57,147 nucleotides of DNA, from assembly GCF_018499575.1 (NCBI RefSeq), contig NZ_JAHDAP010000004.1:1-57147 (forward strand), written 5' to 3'. Under the pieces are notes generated by a model. It did not search any database, was not told the DNA's origin, and saw only the letters and a list, made by a program, of their open reading frames with translations. Of this stretch, positions 1 through 7,660 are shown piece by piece; the stretch's first letter is position 1; every line of letters starts with the position of its first letter. A program made the translations under genes and the position numbers. The DNA is from Streptococcus infantis. Its GTDB lineage: Bacteria > Bacillota > Bacilli > Lactobacillales > Streptococcaceae.

Positions 1-5
1 ACCCA

Positions 6-77
6 TAGTCCGTACGGGATTCGAACCCGTGTTACCGCCGTGAAAAGGCGGTGTCTTAACCCCTTGACCAACGGACC
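6..77 (-). tRNA. tRNA-Glu (anticodon TTC)
   Basis: Read on the minus strand, this folds as a complete 72-nt tRNA. The 7-bp acceptor stem starts GGTCCGT and contains one G-U pair. The anticodon arm carries TTC, the T arm has GGTTCGAATCC, and the discriminator base is A. CCA is not encoded. It lies downstream of rpsD on the same strand, after the rpsD terminator. Confidence 0.95.
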
Positions 78-162
78 TTGAGCTTTTTCAACTCTTTCTA
101 TTATACCTACTTTTACAATCTTGTCAAGAACTTAAGATAAATTTTTCTTATTTTTTTATTTT

Positions 163-197
163 TTGAAAAGCAAAAAGCCCACTGTTGTAGGCTTTTC
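163..197 (-). terminator. rho-independent terminator of rpsD
   Basis: On the minus strand a 10-bp stem (AAAAGCCTAC / GTGGGCTTTT) with an AACA loop is followed by a T-rich run. It lies just after the rpsD stop codon and before tRNA-Glu. Confidence 0.8.
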
Positions 198-215
198 GTA
201 AGATATATCTTAAAA

Positions 216-827
216 TTAAAGCATCTTGTTGTAGAATTCAACGATAAGTGCTTCGTTGATTTCTGGGTTGATTTCATCACGTTCTGGCAAACGAGTCAAT
301 GAACCTTCCAATTTTTCAGCATCGAATGATACGAATGCTGGACGTCCAAGAGTAGCTTCAACTGCTTCAAGGATTGCTGGAACTTTCAATGATTTTTCGC
401 GAACTGAGATTACTTGACCTGGAGTTACGCGGTATGATGGGATATCAACACGTTTTCCATCAACAAGGATGTGACCGTGGTTTACGAATTGACGAGCTTG
501 ACGACGAGTAGTCGCAAGACCAAGACGGTAAACTACGTTATCCAAACGACGTTCCAAAAGAAGCATGAAGTTGAAACCTAGGATTCCGCCCTTGATTTTT
601 GTAGCTTGTACGAACAAGTTACGGAATTGTTTTTCACCTACACCGTAAGTGAAACGAAGTTTTTGTTTTTCAGCTAATTGCAAACCGTATTCTGACAATT
701 TAGAACGGTTGTTTGGTCCGTGTTGTCCTGGTACGTAGTTACGACGTGCCAATTCTTTACCTGTACCTGTAAGTGAAAGGCCAAGGCGACGAGCTTGTTT
801 CCAAGATGGTCCTGTATAACGTGACAT
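216..827 (-). CDS. rpsD: 30S ribosomal protein S4
   Basis: The 203-residue product has the full bacterial S4 pattern. It begins [16 protein letters not shown], and the central S4 RNA-binding fold carries [20 protein letters not shown] and [19 protein letters not shown] (about residues 92-132). S4 binds 16S rRNA early in assembly of the small subunit, and in Firmicutes it can also repress its own mRNA. The start has a strong Shine-Dalgarno sequence (AGGAGGA) about 8 nt upstream. The gene has its own near-consensus promoter and a roughly 150-nt structured leader. The kinase gene lies directly upstream on the same strand without a visible terminator, so some read-through is possible. Confidence 0.98.
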   Translation of the reverse strand: MSRYTGPSWKQARRLGLSLTGTGKELARRNYVPGQHGPNNRSKLSEYGLQLAEKQKLRFTYGVGEKQFRNLFVQATKIKGGILGFNFMLLLERRLDNVVYRLGLATTRRQARQFVNHGHILVDGKRVDIPSYRVTPGQVISVREKSLKVPAILEAVEATLGRPAFVSFDAEKLEGSLTRLPERDEINPEINEALIVEFYNKML

Positions 828-980
828 ATGTATGTCCTCCTGATATAAATATAATTTCGGCGGAAATAGTCACTTAGAAAGCCCTGATTCGTGCAGATGC
901 CCTTCGCCTAAACAGCCAAGGTTACTTATCAGAAGACACCTGTTGACGAGCTTCATGCTTTCCTGCTGCTATTTCACACA
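828..980 (-). promoter_or_regulatory. structured rpsD leader, candidate S4 autoregulatory element
   Basis: The untranslated leader runs about 150 nt. Two nested long-range helices are visible by eye: GAAATAG (969-975) pairs with CTATTTC (863-869), and inside it GAAAGC (957-962) pairs with GCTTTC (877-882). They enclose about 70 nt of GC-richer sequence. Leader structures that bind S4 are known upstream of rpsD in Firmicutes. Assigning this one to that class is inference from position and fold. Confidence 0.6.
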
Positions 981-986
981 AAGGCT

Positions 987-1015
987 ATTGTATCATGAAA
1001 AACTGCATTTGTAAA
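987..1015 (-). promoter_or_regulatory. rpsD promoter
   Basis: The -35 box is TTTACA (1010-1015) and the -10 box is TACAAT (987-992), with an optimal 17-bp spacer. The predicted start of transcription gives the structured leader upstream of rpsD. Confidence 0.8.
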
Positions 1016-1033
1016 GAGATTTTTCTATCTATT

Positions 1034-2074
1034 TTACTTTTCGTTCAGATTGAGACTAAGGATAAACTTGCTTCCTACGCCATATTGGCTTTCTACGCTG
1101 ATGTCCCCACCTAATTGGCGAGCTAGATCACGCGCAATTGCAAGGCCTAAGCCATGACCTCCAGTATTCATGTTGCGAGATGTTTCTACCCGATAGAGAC
1201 GCTTAAAGATATTGTCCAACTCCTCTGGAGCAATTCCATATCCTTCATCTCTGACACTAATGGTCAAGTTCTTGTCCTCAATCAGAGCCACAACTTCAAT
1301 CTTAGTTCCTGGTTCCGAGTATTTAAAAGCATTATTAAGCAAGTTAACCAAAATTCGCGAAATCTTATCATAGTCTACCTGGATACGGGCATACTCTGGA
1401 CTAACCTGTATGTACACATCCCGTTCTTCTTTTTCAATTAAAAATTGAAATTCGCTCATTGCTTCTATTAATAACTGATCCAGAAATACAGGCTCAATCC
1501 CTCTTGGTGATTCTATCTTGGATTGGGTATTTAGCGTAAGAGCGCCGAGTTCTTCCACTAATTTATTTAGACGGTCGGTCTGCCGACTAATAGTCATTAG
1601 ATAATGCGCCCGTTCCTCTTCTTTAATAACACCATCAAGGATTCCTTCCACCGTTGCTTGGATGGATGTGATTGGCGTTTTGATGTCATGAGCAAGTTGG
1701 GCAATCATAATCCCTTTTTCTTTTTCACTTTGGTCAAGGGATTCAAAGGTTGATTGTAAATCATGAGACATATCGTTAAAAGCTTGCCCTAACTCTTGAA
1801 ACTCAGTTGGCCCTTTTATGTTAGTTTCTCCACTGAAATCTCGACTTGCTACCCTTTTAGCTTGCTTTTTCAAATGATGCAACGAAGAGAATACCGGAGA
1901 GAGGAGAAAGAGACTAATTCCAGCTCCGATGAAACTGGCAACGAGTGTCATTCCGACCAAGAAATAAATTTCTTTTTGATCAATCAGCATTCGCTGGACT
2001 GCCCAAAAGACCACAAGAATTGTCAGAATGGTAGAGACTAAATAGCCAATTACGATATAACTTTTTAATTTCAT
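1034..2074 (-). CDS. hk08: sensor histidine kinase of a TCS08-like two-component system
   Basis: This is a 346-residue membrane kinase. Two transmembrane helices (about 7-28 and 36-60) are followed by a HAMP linker, a dimerisation domain with the phospho-accepting His129 in AHDIKTPITS, and an ATPase domain with N box (NLLNNAFKYS), G1 (DEGYGIA) and G2 (GGHGLGLAIA). The very short extracellular loop suggests sensing within or near the membrane, as in SaeS-type intramembrane sensors. It lies 3 nt after the response regulator in the same operon. The order pavB-like, regulator, kinase, rpsD is what I recall from pneumococcal TCS08, which is reported to control pavB and other surface genes. The name rests on this synteny plus family features. 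Confidence 0.88.
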   Translation of the reverse strand: MKLKSYIVIGYLVSTILTILVVFWAVQRMLIDQKEIYFLVGMTLVASFIGAGISLFLLSPVFSSLHHLKKQAKRVASRDFSGETNIKGPTEFQELGQAFNDMSHDLQSTFESLDQSEKEKGIMIAQLAHDIKTPITSIQATVEGILDGVIKEEERAHYLMTISRQTDRLNKLVEELGALTLNTQSKIESPRGIEPVFLDQLLIEAMSEFQFLIEKEERDVYIQVSPEYARIQVDYDKISRILVNLLNNAFKYSEPGTKIEVVALIEDKNLTISVRDEGYGIAPEELDNIFKRLYRVETSRNMNTGGHGLGLAIARDLARQLGGDISVESQYGVGSKFILSLNLNEK

Positions 2075-2077
2075 TCA

Positions 2078-2767
2078 TTACCTCGCTTTCTCAATCTTGT
2101 AGCCAAGCCCCCAAACTGTTTTGATAACTGGAGTATTGGAACTTGCGTGTTTGACCAACTCCTGTCTCAAAGCATGGATGTGGACATTCAGAGTGTTGGT
2201 GTCATCGACATACTCTTCTTGCCATACTTTTTCATAGAGTTCGGTTTTTGAAAAGACTCGCTCAGGATTGCTTGCCAAGATCCAGAGGAGTTCAAAAGAT
2301 TTGACAGTTAAGTCTAAAGACTCTTGCCCGATATGAACTTCGTGATTGGCATGGTTTATCCGTAAATCCCCTAGTTCAATCAGTTCAGTTTCCCCACTGC
2401 GGTGAATTCTGCGAAAAATATTATGAACTCGCAACACCAACTCACGAGGACTAAACGGTTTTGTAATAAAATCATCCGCTCCCAAACTTAAGCCGTAAAT
2501 CTTGTCTTGGTCACTAATCTTGGCAGTGATAAAGAGAAAAGGTTGATCAGGGGATAAATATTGGACTTCGCTGATAAAATCATAGCCATCCATTTTAGGC
2601 ATCATGATATCTGTGATGATTAGATCTACTGGTTTTTTCTGAAAAATTTCTAAACCTTCTAGCCCGTCATGGGCAACCAATACTTGATATCCTGCCTGGA
2701 TTAGGTATCGTTTTTGAATATCTATAATTTCAATCTCATCATCCACGAGTAAAATTGTCTTTTCCAT
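2078..2767 (-). CDS. rr08: OmpR-family response regulator of a TCS08-like system
   Basis: The 229-residue protein has an N-terminal receiver domain with acidic pocket Asp9/Asp10, phosphorylation site Asp53 (LIITDIMMPKMDGYDF) and the conserved Lys in FITKPFSPREL. A C-terminal OmpR/PhoB winged helix (about 130-229) contains LNVHIHALRQEL and ends VWGLGYKIEK. It is expected to receive phosphate from the kinase encoded 3 nt downstream and to bind DNA repeats. The adjacent pavB-like gene is the obvious candidate target. An intrinsic terminator lies between that gene and this start codon, so expression may depend on read-through or on a promoter overlapping the hairpin (TATACT inside it). Confidence 0.9.
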   Translation of the reverse strand: MEKTILLVDDEIEIIDIQKRYLIQAGYQVLVAHDGLEGLEIFQKKPVDLIITDIMMPKMDGYDFISEVQYLSPDQPFLFITAKISDQDKIYGLSLGADDFITKPFSPRELVLRVHNIFRRIHRSGETELIELGDLRINHANHEVHIGQESLDLTVKSFELLWILASNPERVFSKTELYEKVWQEEYVDDTNTLNVHIHALRQELVKHASSNTPVIKTVWGLGYKIEKAR

Positions 2768-2780
2768 TCCTATTCCCCTT

Positions 2781-2817
2781 ATAAAAACAGCGTTATACTT
2801 GGATTTAGTATAACACT
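2781..2817 (-). terminator. terminator or attenuator between the pavB-like gene and rr08
   Basis: Read on the minus strand, an 11-bp stem (AGTGTTATACT / AGTATAACGCT, one G-U pair) with the 7-nt loop AAATCCA is followed by GTTTTTAT. It ends about 13 nt before the rr08 start codon, leaving little room for a separate promoter. The inner inverted repeat GTTATAC-N9-GTATAAC could also serve as a protein-binding site. Confidence 0.65.
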
Positions 2818-2847
2818 ATTTTTACTAATTTTTAAATGATTTGAATT

Positions 2848-4455
2848 TTAATTATCTCGTTTAGCTTTTACACCAAGAAGGCTAAGTACACCAGCTAAGA
2901 CAAGACCAAAGATTCCGATAGTTGCTGTATTAGACTTAACTTCACCGGTATTTGGTAACATACCTTTATCACTTTTCTTCATTTGTTCAACTTTTTGACC
3001 TTGACCTGGTTGGTTCACTTTCATATTTTCCATACCATGATTCATTCCCATCATTTCTGATTTCATGTCTTTTTCAGCGTCCATTCCAGCTTGGTTGTCT
3101 TGAGTAGTCATATCTTTATCATGCAATTGAACCATTATTTGTCGTGTCACTACAACATTTGTCAAATCTGGTTTGCCGTCTTTAGCGCCGTAAACTTTAA
3201 CGGTTGCTTGGTATGTTTGTGTGCCGTTAGCACGAAGTTGGTCGAGAAGAGCTTGACCTTCTTTACCACTTGTGTTGCCGTTCAAATCTACTTCATAGAA
3301 ATATTGACCTTTTGCCAAACCTTCAAGTGGAAGAATTGCTGCATTTCCTGCTGTTCCATTGTCCGACCATGGAGCCTTGTCGGCTGCTTTGAGCAAGAGA
3401 CGAGTTAACATACCGTCACCACCGAAAGCTTCGTAAGGAATCACTTGGTTAACACCTGCCAAGAAGGGGCCAGGAACATTTGCTTTTTCAAGGTAGCTAG
3501 CTGGAACATCTGTGCTGTCTTTAACGTTGTCAGCTACTGCTTTTTTAACTTGGTCAGCAGGAACTATGCCATTCAAGTTCACGTCAATCATGCGTGTCGC
3601 TACAACATTTGTCAAATCTGGTTTACCATCTTTAGCACCGTATACTTTAACGGTTGCCTGGTATGTTTGTGTGCCGTTAGCACGAAGTTGGTCGAGAAGG
3701 GCTTGACCTTCTTTACCACTTGTGTTACCGTTCAAATCTACTTCATAGAAATATTGACCTTTTGCCAAACCTTCAAGTGGAAGAATTGCTGCATTTCCTG
3801 CTGTTCCATTGTCCGACCATGGAGCCTTGTCGGCTGCTTTGAGCAAGAGACGAGTTAACATACCGTCACCACCGAAAGCTTCGTAAGGAATCACTTGGTT
3901 AACACCTGCCAAGAAGGGACCAGGAACATTTGCTTTTTCAAGGTAGCTAGCTGGAACATCTGTGCTGTCTTTAACGTTGTCAGCTACTGCTTTTTTAACT
4001 TGGTCAGTACTAGTTACCATTTCTTCCTTAGCAACTGGACTTTCTCCCTTAGGTGCTGGAGCCATTTCAGGAGTTTCTGCTCCTGATTTAGGCATTTCAG
4101 TCACTTCAGCTTTAGAAGTTTCTTCCATTTTTTTAGCAGTTTCAGGATCTGTAGTTTTTGTTTCTACAGGCATTTCTTCTTTAGTAGGAGCTTCTGTAGT
4201 TCCTACTTCTTTCTTAGAGTCCATAAGAAGCTCAGTAGCTTTTTCTGGCATCTCACTAGTTTCCTTGACTTCTTTAGGCATGTCTTTCTCAGTTTGGACA
4301 ACTGGCATTGCCGTAGGTTTCACTTGATCTGCACGAACTGAAGCTGGTTGACCAGCTAGGACAAAGAAGCCACTAGCCACAACAACTGAAGCTACACCGA
4401 CACTGAGACGGCGTATAGACCAGCGAGTATATCTTTGATTGGGATTGAATTTCAT
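2848..4455 (-). CDS. pavB: PavB-like LPXTG adhesin with two SSURE repeats
   Basis: The 535-residue surface protein has a YSIRK-type signal peptide (RYTRWSIRRLSVGVASVV near residue 12). A Glu/Pro/Met-rich linker runs to about residue 150. Two almost identical 150-residue SSURE repeats follow (about 150-297 and 300-440), then a Met/His-rich segment containing MMGMNHGMENM. The sortase signal LPNTG is at 500-504, with a hydrophobic tail ending KAKRDN. SSURE repeats bind fibronectin, and PavB of pneumococcus also binds plasminogen and thrombospondin. Two repeats is fewer than I recall for most pneumococcal PavB proteins. The start is supported by AAAGGAG upstream. The neighbouring TCS08-like pair is the likely regulator. 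Confidence 0.88.
   Translation of the reverse strand: MKFNPNQRYTRWSIRRLSVGVASVVVASGFFVLAGQPASVRADQVKPTAMPVVQTEKDMPKEVKETSEMPEKATELLMDSKKEVGTTEAPTKEEMPVETKTTDPETAKKMEETSKAEVTEMPKSGAETPEMAPAPKGESPVAKEEMVTSTDQVKKAVADNVKDSTDVPASYLEKANVPGPFLAGVNQVIPYEAFGGDGMLTRLLLKAADKAPWSDNGTAGNAAILPLEGLAKGQYFYEVDLNGNTSGKEGQALLDQLRANGTQTYQATVKVYGAKDGKPDLTNVVATRMIDVNLNGIVPADQVKKAVADNVKDSTDVPASYLEKANVPGPFLAGVNQVIPYEAFGGDGMLTRLLLKAADKAPWSDNGTAGNAAILPLEGLAKGQYFYEVDLNGNTSGKEGQALLDQLRANGTQTYQATVKVYGAKDGKPDLTNVVVTRQIMVQLHDKDMTTQDNQAGMDAEKDMKSEMMGMNHGMENMKVNQPGQGQKVEQMKKSDKGMLPNTGEVKSNTATIGIFGLVLAGVLSLLGVKAKRDN
3143..3557 (-). repeat. SSURE repeat, C-terminal copy
   Basis: This DNA is nearly identical to 3593-4007, with a period of exactly 450 bp (150 codons). 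Only scattered single-base differences are visible, which suggests recent duplication or gene conversion. Confidence 0.9.
3593..4007 (-). repeat. SSURE repeat, N-terminal copy
   Basis: This is the partner of 3143-3557 at a 450-bp offset. The encoded repeats diverge only at their last few residues. Confidence 0.9.
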
Positions 4456-4488
4456 AGGATTCTCCTTTGATATGTTTTTGATGATTTA

Positions 4489-4546
4489 AGTATAATCTCC
4501 TAAAATTAAAAAGGATTAAGAAAAAGTTAAAATTTTTCTTAAATCC
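4489..4546 (-). promoter_or_regulatory. pavB-like promoter with a large inverted repeat
   Basis: The -10 box is TATACT (4489-4494), with no recognisable -35 at the right distance. About 20-50 bp upstream of it sits an imperfect inverted repeat, GGATTAAGAAAAA (4513-4525) facing TTTTTCTTAAATCC (4533-4546). A weak -35 with a palindrome just upstream is typical of activator-dependent promoters. The regulator encoded next door is a plausible binder, by inference. Confidence 0.55.
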
Positions 4547-4581
4547 TTCTTATAAATTACTTATATCGAACATATTCCTCT

Positions 4582-4617
4582 ACAAAAAAAGAAAAAAGAG
4601 AAGCTAGTTCTCTTTTT
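4582..4617 (-). terminator. terminator of the trkH-cabP operon
   Basis: The stem AAAAAGAGAA / TTCTCTTTTT with a 5-nt loop is followed on the minus strand by T-rich sequence. It overlaps the cabP stop codon. Confidence 0.8.
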
Positions 4618-5281
4618 AATCACTTAATTCAACCAAGGTATCCAAATATTGGTTATTAATCACCGCCATGATGTAGGTATCAGCTTTCAATAGATCATCC
4701 GGTCCAAATTGAACGTCTAGAGGAGCATTTTCATAGTCACGAAAACCAAGAATATTGAGATTGTATTGTCCTCGAAGATCAAGTTGATTTAGACTCTTAC
4801 CTGCCCACGATTGTGGAATTTTCATCTCGATAATCGAGACATTTTTGTCCAACTGAAAAACATCTACGCTATTATTAAACAGAATAGTCTGCGCCAACGA
4901 ACGACCCATCTCATATTCTGGTGAAATAACTGAATCTGCACCAATTTTTTCAAGGACTTTTTTTGCTGTATGACTTTTGACCTTGGCAATAACTGTCGGC
5001 ACTCCCAGACTTTTGCAATGCATGACTGCAAGCACACTCGATTCTAAATTTTCCCCAGTTGCCACGACAACTGTATCGCAGGTATCAATCCCTGCCGAGA
5101 GCAAGAGTTCCTCATCTGTGATATCTCCAACAACTCCACGAACCAAGACTGGTTCGAACTGATTGATTCGTTCCTCATGGTCGTCAATGGCGATAATATT
5201 GATATCATGCTGAGCGAGAGCGGTAAGTACACTACTCCCAAAAATACCCAAACCTAAAATTCCAATTGTTCGATCTGACAT
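4616..5281 (-). CDS. cabP: TrkA/RCK-family potassium uptake regulator, CabP-like
   Basis: The 221-residue cytoplasmic protein has an N-terminal RCK/Rossmann domain. The nucleotide motif is GILGLGIFGSSVLTAL, with the acidic end of strand 2 in IIAIDDHEERINQF, and VVATGEN follows. The C-terminal RCK_C domain (about 135-221) contains MKIPQSWAGKSLNQLDLR. It gates the TrkH channel encoded immediately upstream. In pneumococcus the homologous protein at this locus, CabP, binds cyclic di-AMP, which blocks potassium uptake. That specific property is inferred from family and synteny. Spacing to trkH is 13 nt, so the two form one operon. Confidence 0.88.
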   Translation of the reverse strand: MSDRTIGILGLGIFGSSVLTALAQHDINIIAIDDHEERINQFEPVLVRGVVGDITDEELLLSAGIDTCDTVVVATGENLESSVLAVMHCKSLGVPTVIAKVKSHTAKKVLEKIGADSVISPEYEMGRSLAQTILFNNSVDVFQLDKNVSIIEMKIPQSWAGKSLNQLDLRGQYNLNILGFRDYENAPLDVQFGPDDLLKADTYIMAVINNQYLDTLVELSD

Positions 5282-5294
5282 AGCATTTCCTTTC

Positions 5295-6674
5295 TTATCC
5301 TATGGTAATATCAGCTTTCATATAATGAATCATGTCTTTCTTATCTGGTTGATATTCAGCCAAACTGACTAATAGTGTGAGTGGTCCGATCCGTCCTATA
5401 AACATCAGTAGCATGATAATGCTAAGAGCTAATTTGCCTAATTCTGGTGTCAGATTGGCAGTTACTCCGACCGTAGCAAGAGCTGAAATTGTCTCGAACA
5501 TGATGTAGATAAAGCGCGGATTCCCCTCGGCTGTTATTCCTACTAAGATTAAGCCCGATAAAAAAGTTATCAAGAAGATGATAAAAACACTGAAAGATTT
5601 TTGGACTGTACGAGGTTCAATCGTTCTTCTAGCTACATTCGCATGAGGCAAGCCTAAAAGCTCACTGCGTGCAAAGACCAATAAGACAAAGAAGGTTGTG
5701 ATTTTCAGCCCCCCTGCAGTTCCTCCAGGTGCGCCACCAAGAAACATTTGTAAAATATAGATCAGTAGTGTAACAGGTCTAGCTTGAGTATAATCAATAG
5801 AAGCAAAACCTGCCGTTCTCATGCTAACGGTTTGGAAAAAACTGACTAGTAATTTATCAGGGATGCTGAGATTGCCAATCGTTCCCGGATTGTTCCACTC
5901 TATCAAGAGGGTTGAAACTGTTCCAGTAAATAAAATTCCAGCTGTCAAGAAGAGAACCAATTTGGTATGGAAGCGAAGCCGACGTTTTTTCTTCTTTCCT
6001 AACTGGGTAGCTAGATCAAACCAGACCATGAAACCTAGGCCACCTGTGATGATCAAAGCAGCAATCACTAAATTAATCAAAGGATCAGTTTGAAAAGCTA
6101 CTAAACTTGTACTTCCAAAATTATCAAAACCAGCATTACAGAAAGCTGAAATAGCTACGAAGATAGAGGTAAAAATTCCTCGGCCCCAACCAAATTCAGG
6201 AACAAAACGAAAACTTAAAAGGAAAGCTCCTAGCCCTTCAATGAGAAAAGTCGTCAAGAAAATCGAACGTATGAAAACCATTAAAGACTGAGTTTCTCCA
6301 TAATTAAAGCTCTCCAGAATTGTTTCACGGCTACGAAGACTTAGCTTATGCTTACTTTGAATATAAAAGACCCCTATAAAGGTCATGAGACCCAAACCAC
6401 CAATCTGGATCAAAAACATACAGATTAACTGACCCCAGATGTTATATGTTGCAGCTACTGGTTGAGTAAAGAGTCCTGTCACACAGACCATGGATACTGC
6501 TGTAAATAGATGGTCGAAATAGGTCGCTTGGGAACTTGTTGCTTGCACAAATGGCAGGCTCAAAAGGAGAGAGCCTACGAAAATAACCAATGCAAAACTT
6601 AAAAAAATGCGACGAGCAGATGACAAACGCCCCAAGGTCGTATTTATTTTTTTCGAAAATAATTTGAATAACAT
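5295..6674 (-). CDS. trkH: TrkH-family potassium transporter subunit
   Basis: This is a polytopic membrane protein of the TrkH/KtrB superfamily with four pore-loop repeats, for example VCVTGLF, AISAFCNAGFDNFG, RTAGFASID and LATVGVTANLTPELG. It forms the potassium channel with CabP as gating subunit. The start given is ATG at 6674 (MLFKLFSK). A GTG at 6710 is in frame and overlaps the TGA of the preceding gene (GTGA), giving 471 residues. A good extended -10 box lies between the two starts, only 6 nt before the ATG, and neither start has a Shine-Dalgarno sequence. The ATG may therefore be read from a leaderless mRNA. Confidence 0.9.
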   Translation of the reverse strand: MLFKLFSKKINTTLGRLSSARRIFLSFALVIFVGSLLLSLPFVQATSSQATYFDHLFTAVSMVCVTGLFTQPVAATYNIWGQLICMFLIQIGGLGLMTFIGVFYIQSKHKLSLRSRETILESFNYGETQSLMVFIRSIFLTTFLIEGLGAFLLSFRFVPEFGWGRGIFTSIFVAISAFCNAGFDNFGSTSLVAFQTDPLINLVIAALIITGGLGFMVWFDLATQLGKKKKRRLRFHTKLVLFLTAGILFTGTVSTLLIEWNNPGTIGNLSIPDKLLVSFFQTVSMRTAGFASIDYTQARPVTLLIYILQMFLGGAPGGTAGGLKITTFFVLLVFARSELLGLPHANVARRTIEPRTVQKSFSVFIIFLITFLSGLILVGITAEGNPRFIYIMFETISALATVGVTANLTPELGKLALSIIMLLMFIGRIGPLTLLVSLAEYQPDKKDMIHYMKADITIG

Positions 6675-6680
6675 AGCTAC

Positions 6681-6710
6681 ATTGTACCATAAAACCGTTA
6701 AAGCAGTCAC
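6681..6710 (-). promoter_or_regulatory. trkH promoter, probably leaderless
   Basis: An extended -10 box (TGG then TACAAT, 6681-6686) lies 18 bp after GTGACT (6705-6710). The A of the trkH ATG is 7 nt past the -10 box, where transcription would start. Confidence 0.55.
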
Positions 6711-7471
6711 ATATGACTAACAATTTCAAGACAGAGTTCCAAGGCCTTGTCAAAAGCTTCTGCGCCCCAATCACGGCTATCATAATTTTCTAAATCCGCT
6801 AGAGAGTCTGCTGTGAATAGAAGTTGTCCCCAAACTGCCCCTCGAAGTTGGGCAACTGCTGCAAGAGCTGCACACTCCATCTCCACAACTGCACAACCTT
6901 CTTCCTTACGATAGGCAACTTTTTCAGCTGTTTCTCGGTAAAAACCATCTGTCGACCAAGTCATAACCTCTTGATAAGGAATACCTAATTGTTCCAAGAC
7001 TTGCTCGATAGCAGAAATCGCTTCTACATGTACATCCATATAACGAGAAGGTGGCGCATAATGGTAACTAGCCCCTTCATCACGCAGGGCTCGGACTGGA
7101 ACCAGAAAGGCATTTTCCTCTATATCGGCTAGGACACCACAGGTTCCAGTGGAAATGATTTGCTCCACACCATAGCCAATCAACCAATCCATAAATTGGG
7201 CGGCTGGGGCAGAACCGACAGGAGCTTGGGCTAGACAAACTTTTTCGCCTTTGTAGTCCATGACATAAACTGGATAGGTTTTGGTGGCAGAAACGAACTC
7301 ACCAACACAGTCCGCCCCTACTTCCTGAGCATAGCGATCAATCTCTTCTTCCAAAAATGCATAGATGCACTTCTTTGGCAACTGTAAATCCAAGCCTTCG
7401 TGATTTGGCATAATGACTGCCTGAGGATTATCATCAAACTCTAAAATAGGAATGGCGTGTTTTTGAATCAT
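6707..7471 (-). CDS. nucleoside phosphorylase (PNP/UDP family, uridine-phosphorylase-like)
   Basis: The 254-residue cytosolic enzyme cleaves a nucleoside with phosphate to give a free base and ribose-1-phosphate. Visible family motifs are the glycine-rich phosphate loop region (QAPVGSAPAAQ), IISTGTCGVL, and the substrate-binding EMECAAL near residue 200, where the Glu-Met-Glu contacts the ribose. Its length fits the PNP_UDP_1 family. Whether it prefers uridine or purine nucleosides cannot be read reliably. It has its own consensus-like promoter and an SD of AGAGGAGG. Its stop codon overlaps the alternative GTG start of trkH. Confidence 0.85.
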   Translation of the reverse strand: MIQKHAIPILEFDDNPQAVIMPNHEGLDLQLPKKCIYAFLEEEIDRYAQEVGADCVGEFVSATKTYPVYVMDYKGEKVCLAQAPVGSAPAAQFMDWLIGYGVEQIISTGTCGVLADIEENAFLVPVRALRDEGASYHYAPPSRYMDVHVEAISAIEQVLEQLGIPYQEVMTWSTDGFYRETAEKVAYRKEEGCAVVEMECAALAAVAQLRGAVWGQLLFTADSLADLENYDSRDWGAEAFDKALELCLEIVSHM

Positions 7472-7496
7472 AGGGTACCTCCTCTAAATTTGTACT

Positions 7497-7524
7497 ATTA
7501 TAACAAAAGCAAAACGAAAGTCAA
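7497..7524 (-). promoter_or_regulatory. promoter of the nucleoside phosphorylase gene
   Basis: TTGACT (7519-7524) and TATAAT (7497-7502) are separated by 16 bp, about 25 nt before the start codon. Confidence 0.8.
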
Positions 7525-7603
7525 GGCGGGAGCCTAAGGCAAATCAGAAAAACTTGTTTTAAATAGGAAACAATAATTGAATAATTTTTTCGTCATATTA
7601 AAA

Positions 7604-7632
7604 TTGCTATAGCTTAGGAATTAGTTTATAAT
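7604..7632 (+). promoter_or_regulatory. promoter of the DUF3290-DUF421 operon
   Basis: TTGCTA (7604-7609) and a perfect TATAAT (7627-7632) are separated by 17 bp. An AAAGGAG ribosome site precedes the ATG at 7661. Confidence 0.8.
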
Positions 7633-7660
7633 AGATTGAATTTAAAAAAGGAGAAATCTT

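Noticed and set aside
3091..3858. Cys-rich reading frames on the plus strand opposite the pavB-like gene
   Set aside because: They are antisense to the SSURE repeats, occur twice because the repeats occur twice, and have no ribosome site or known domain.
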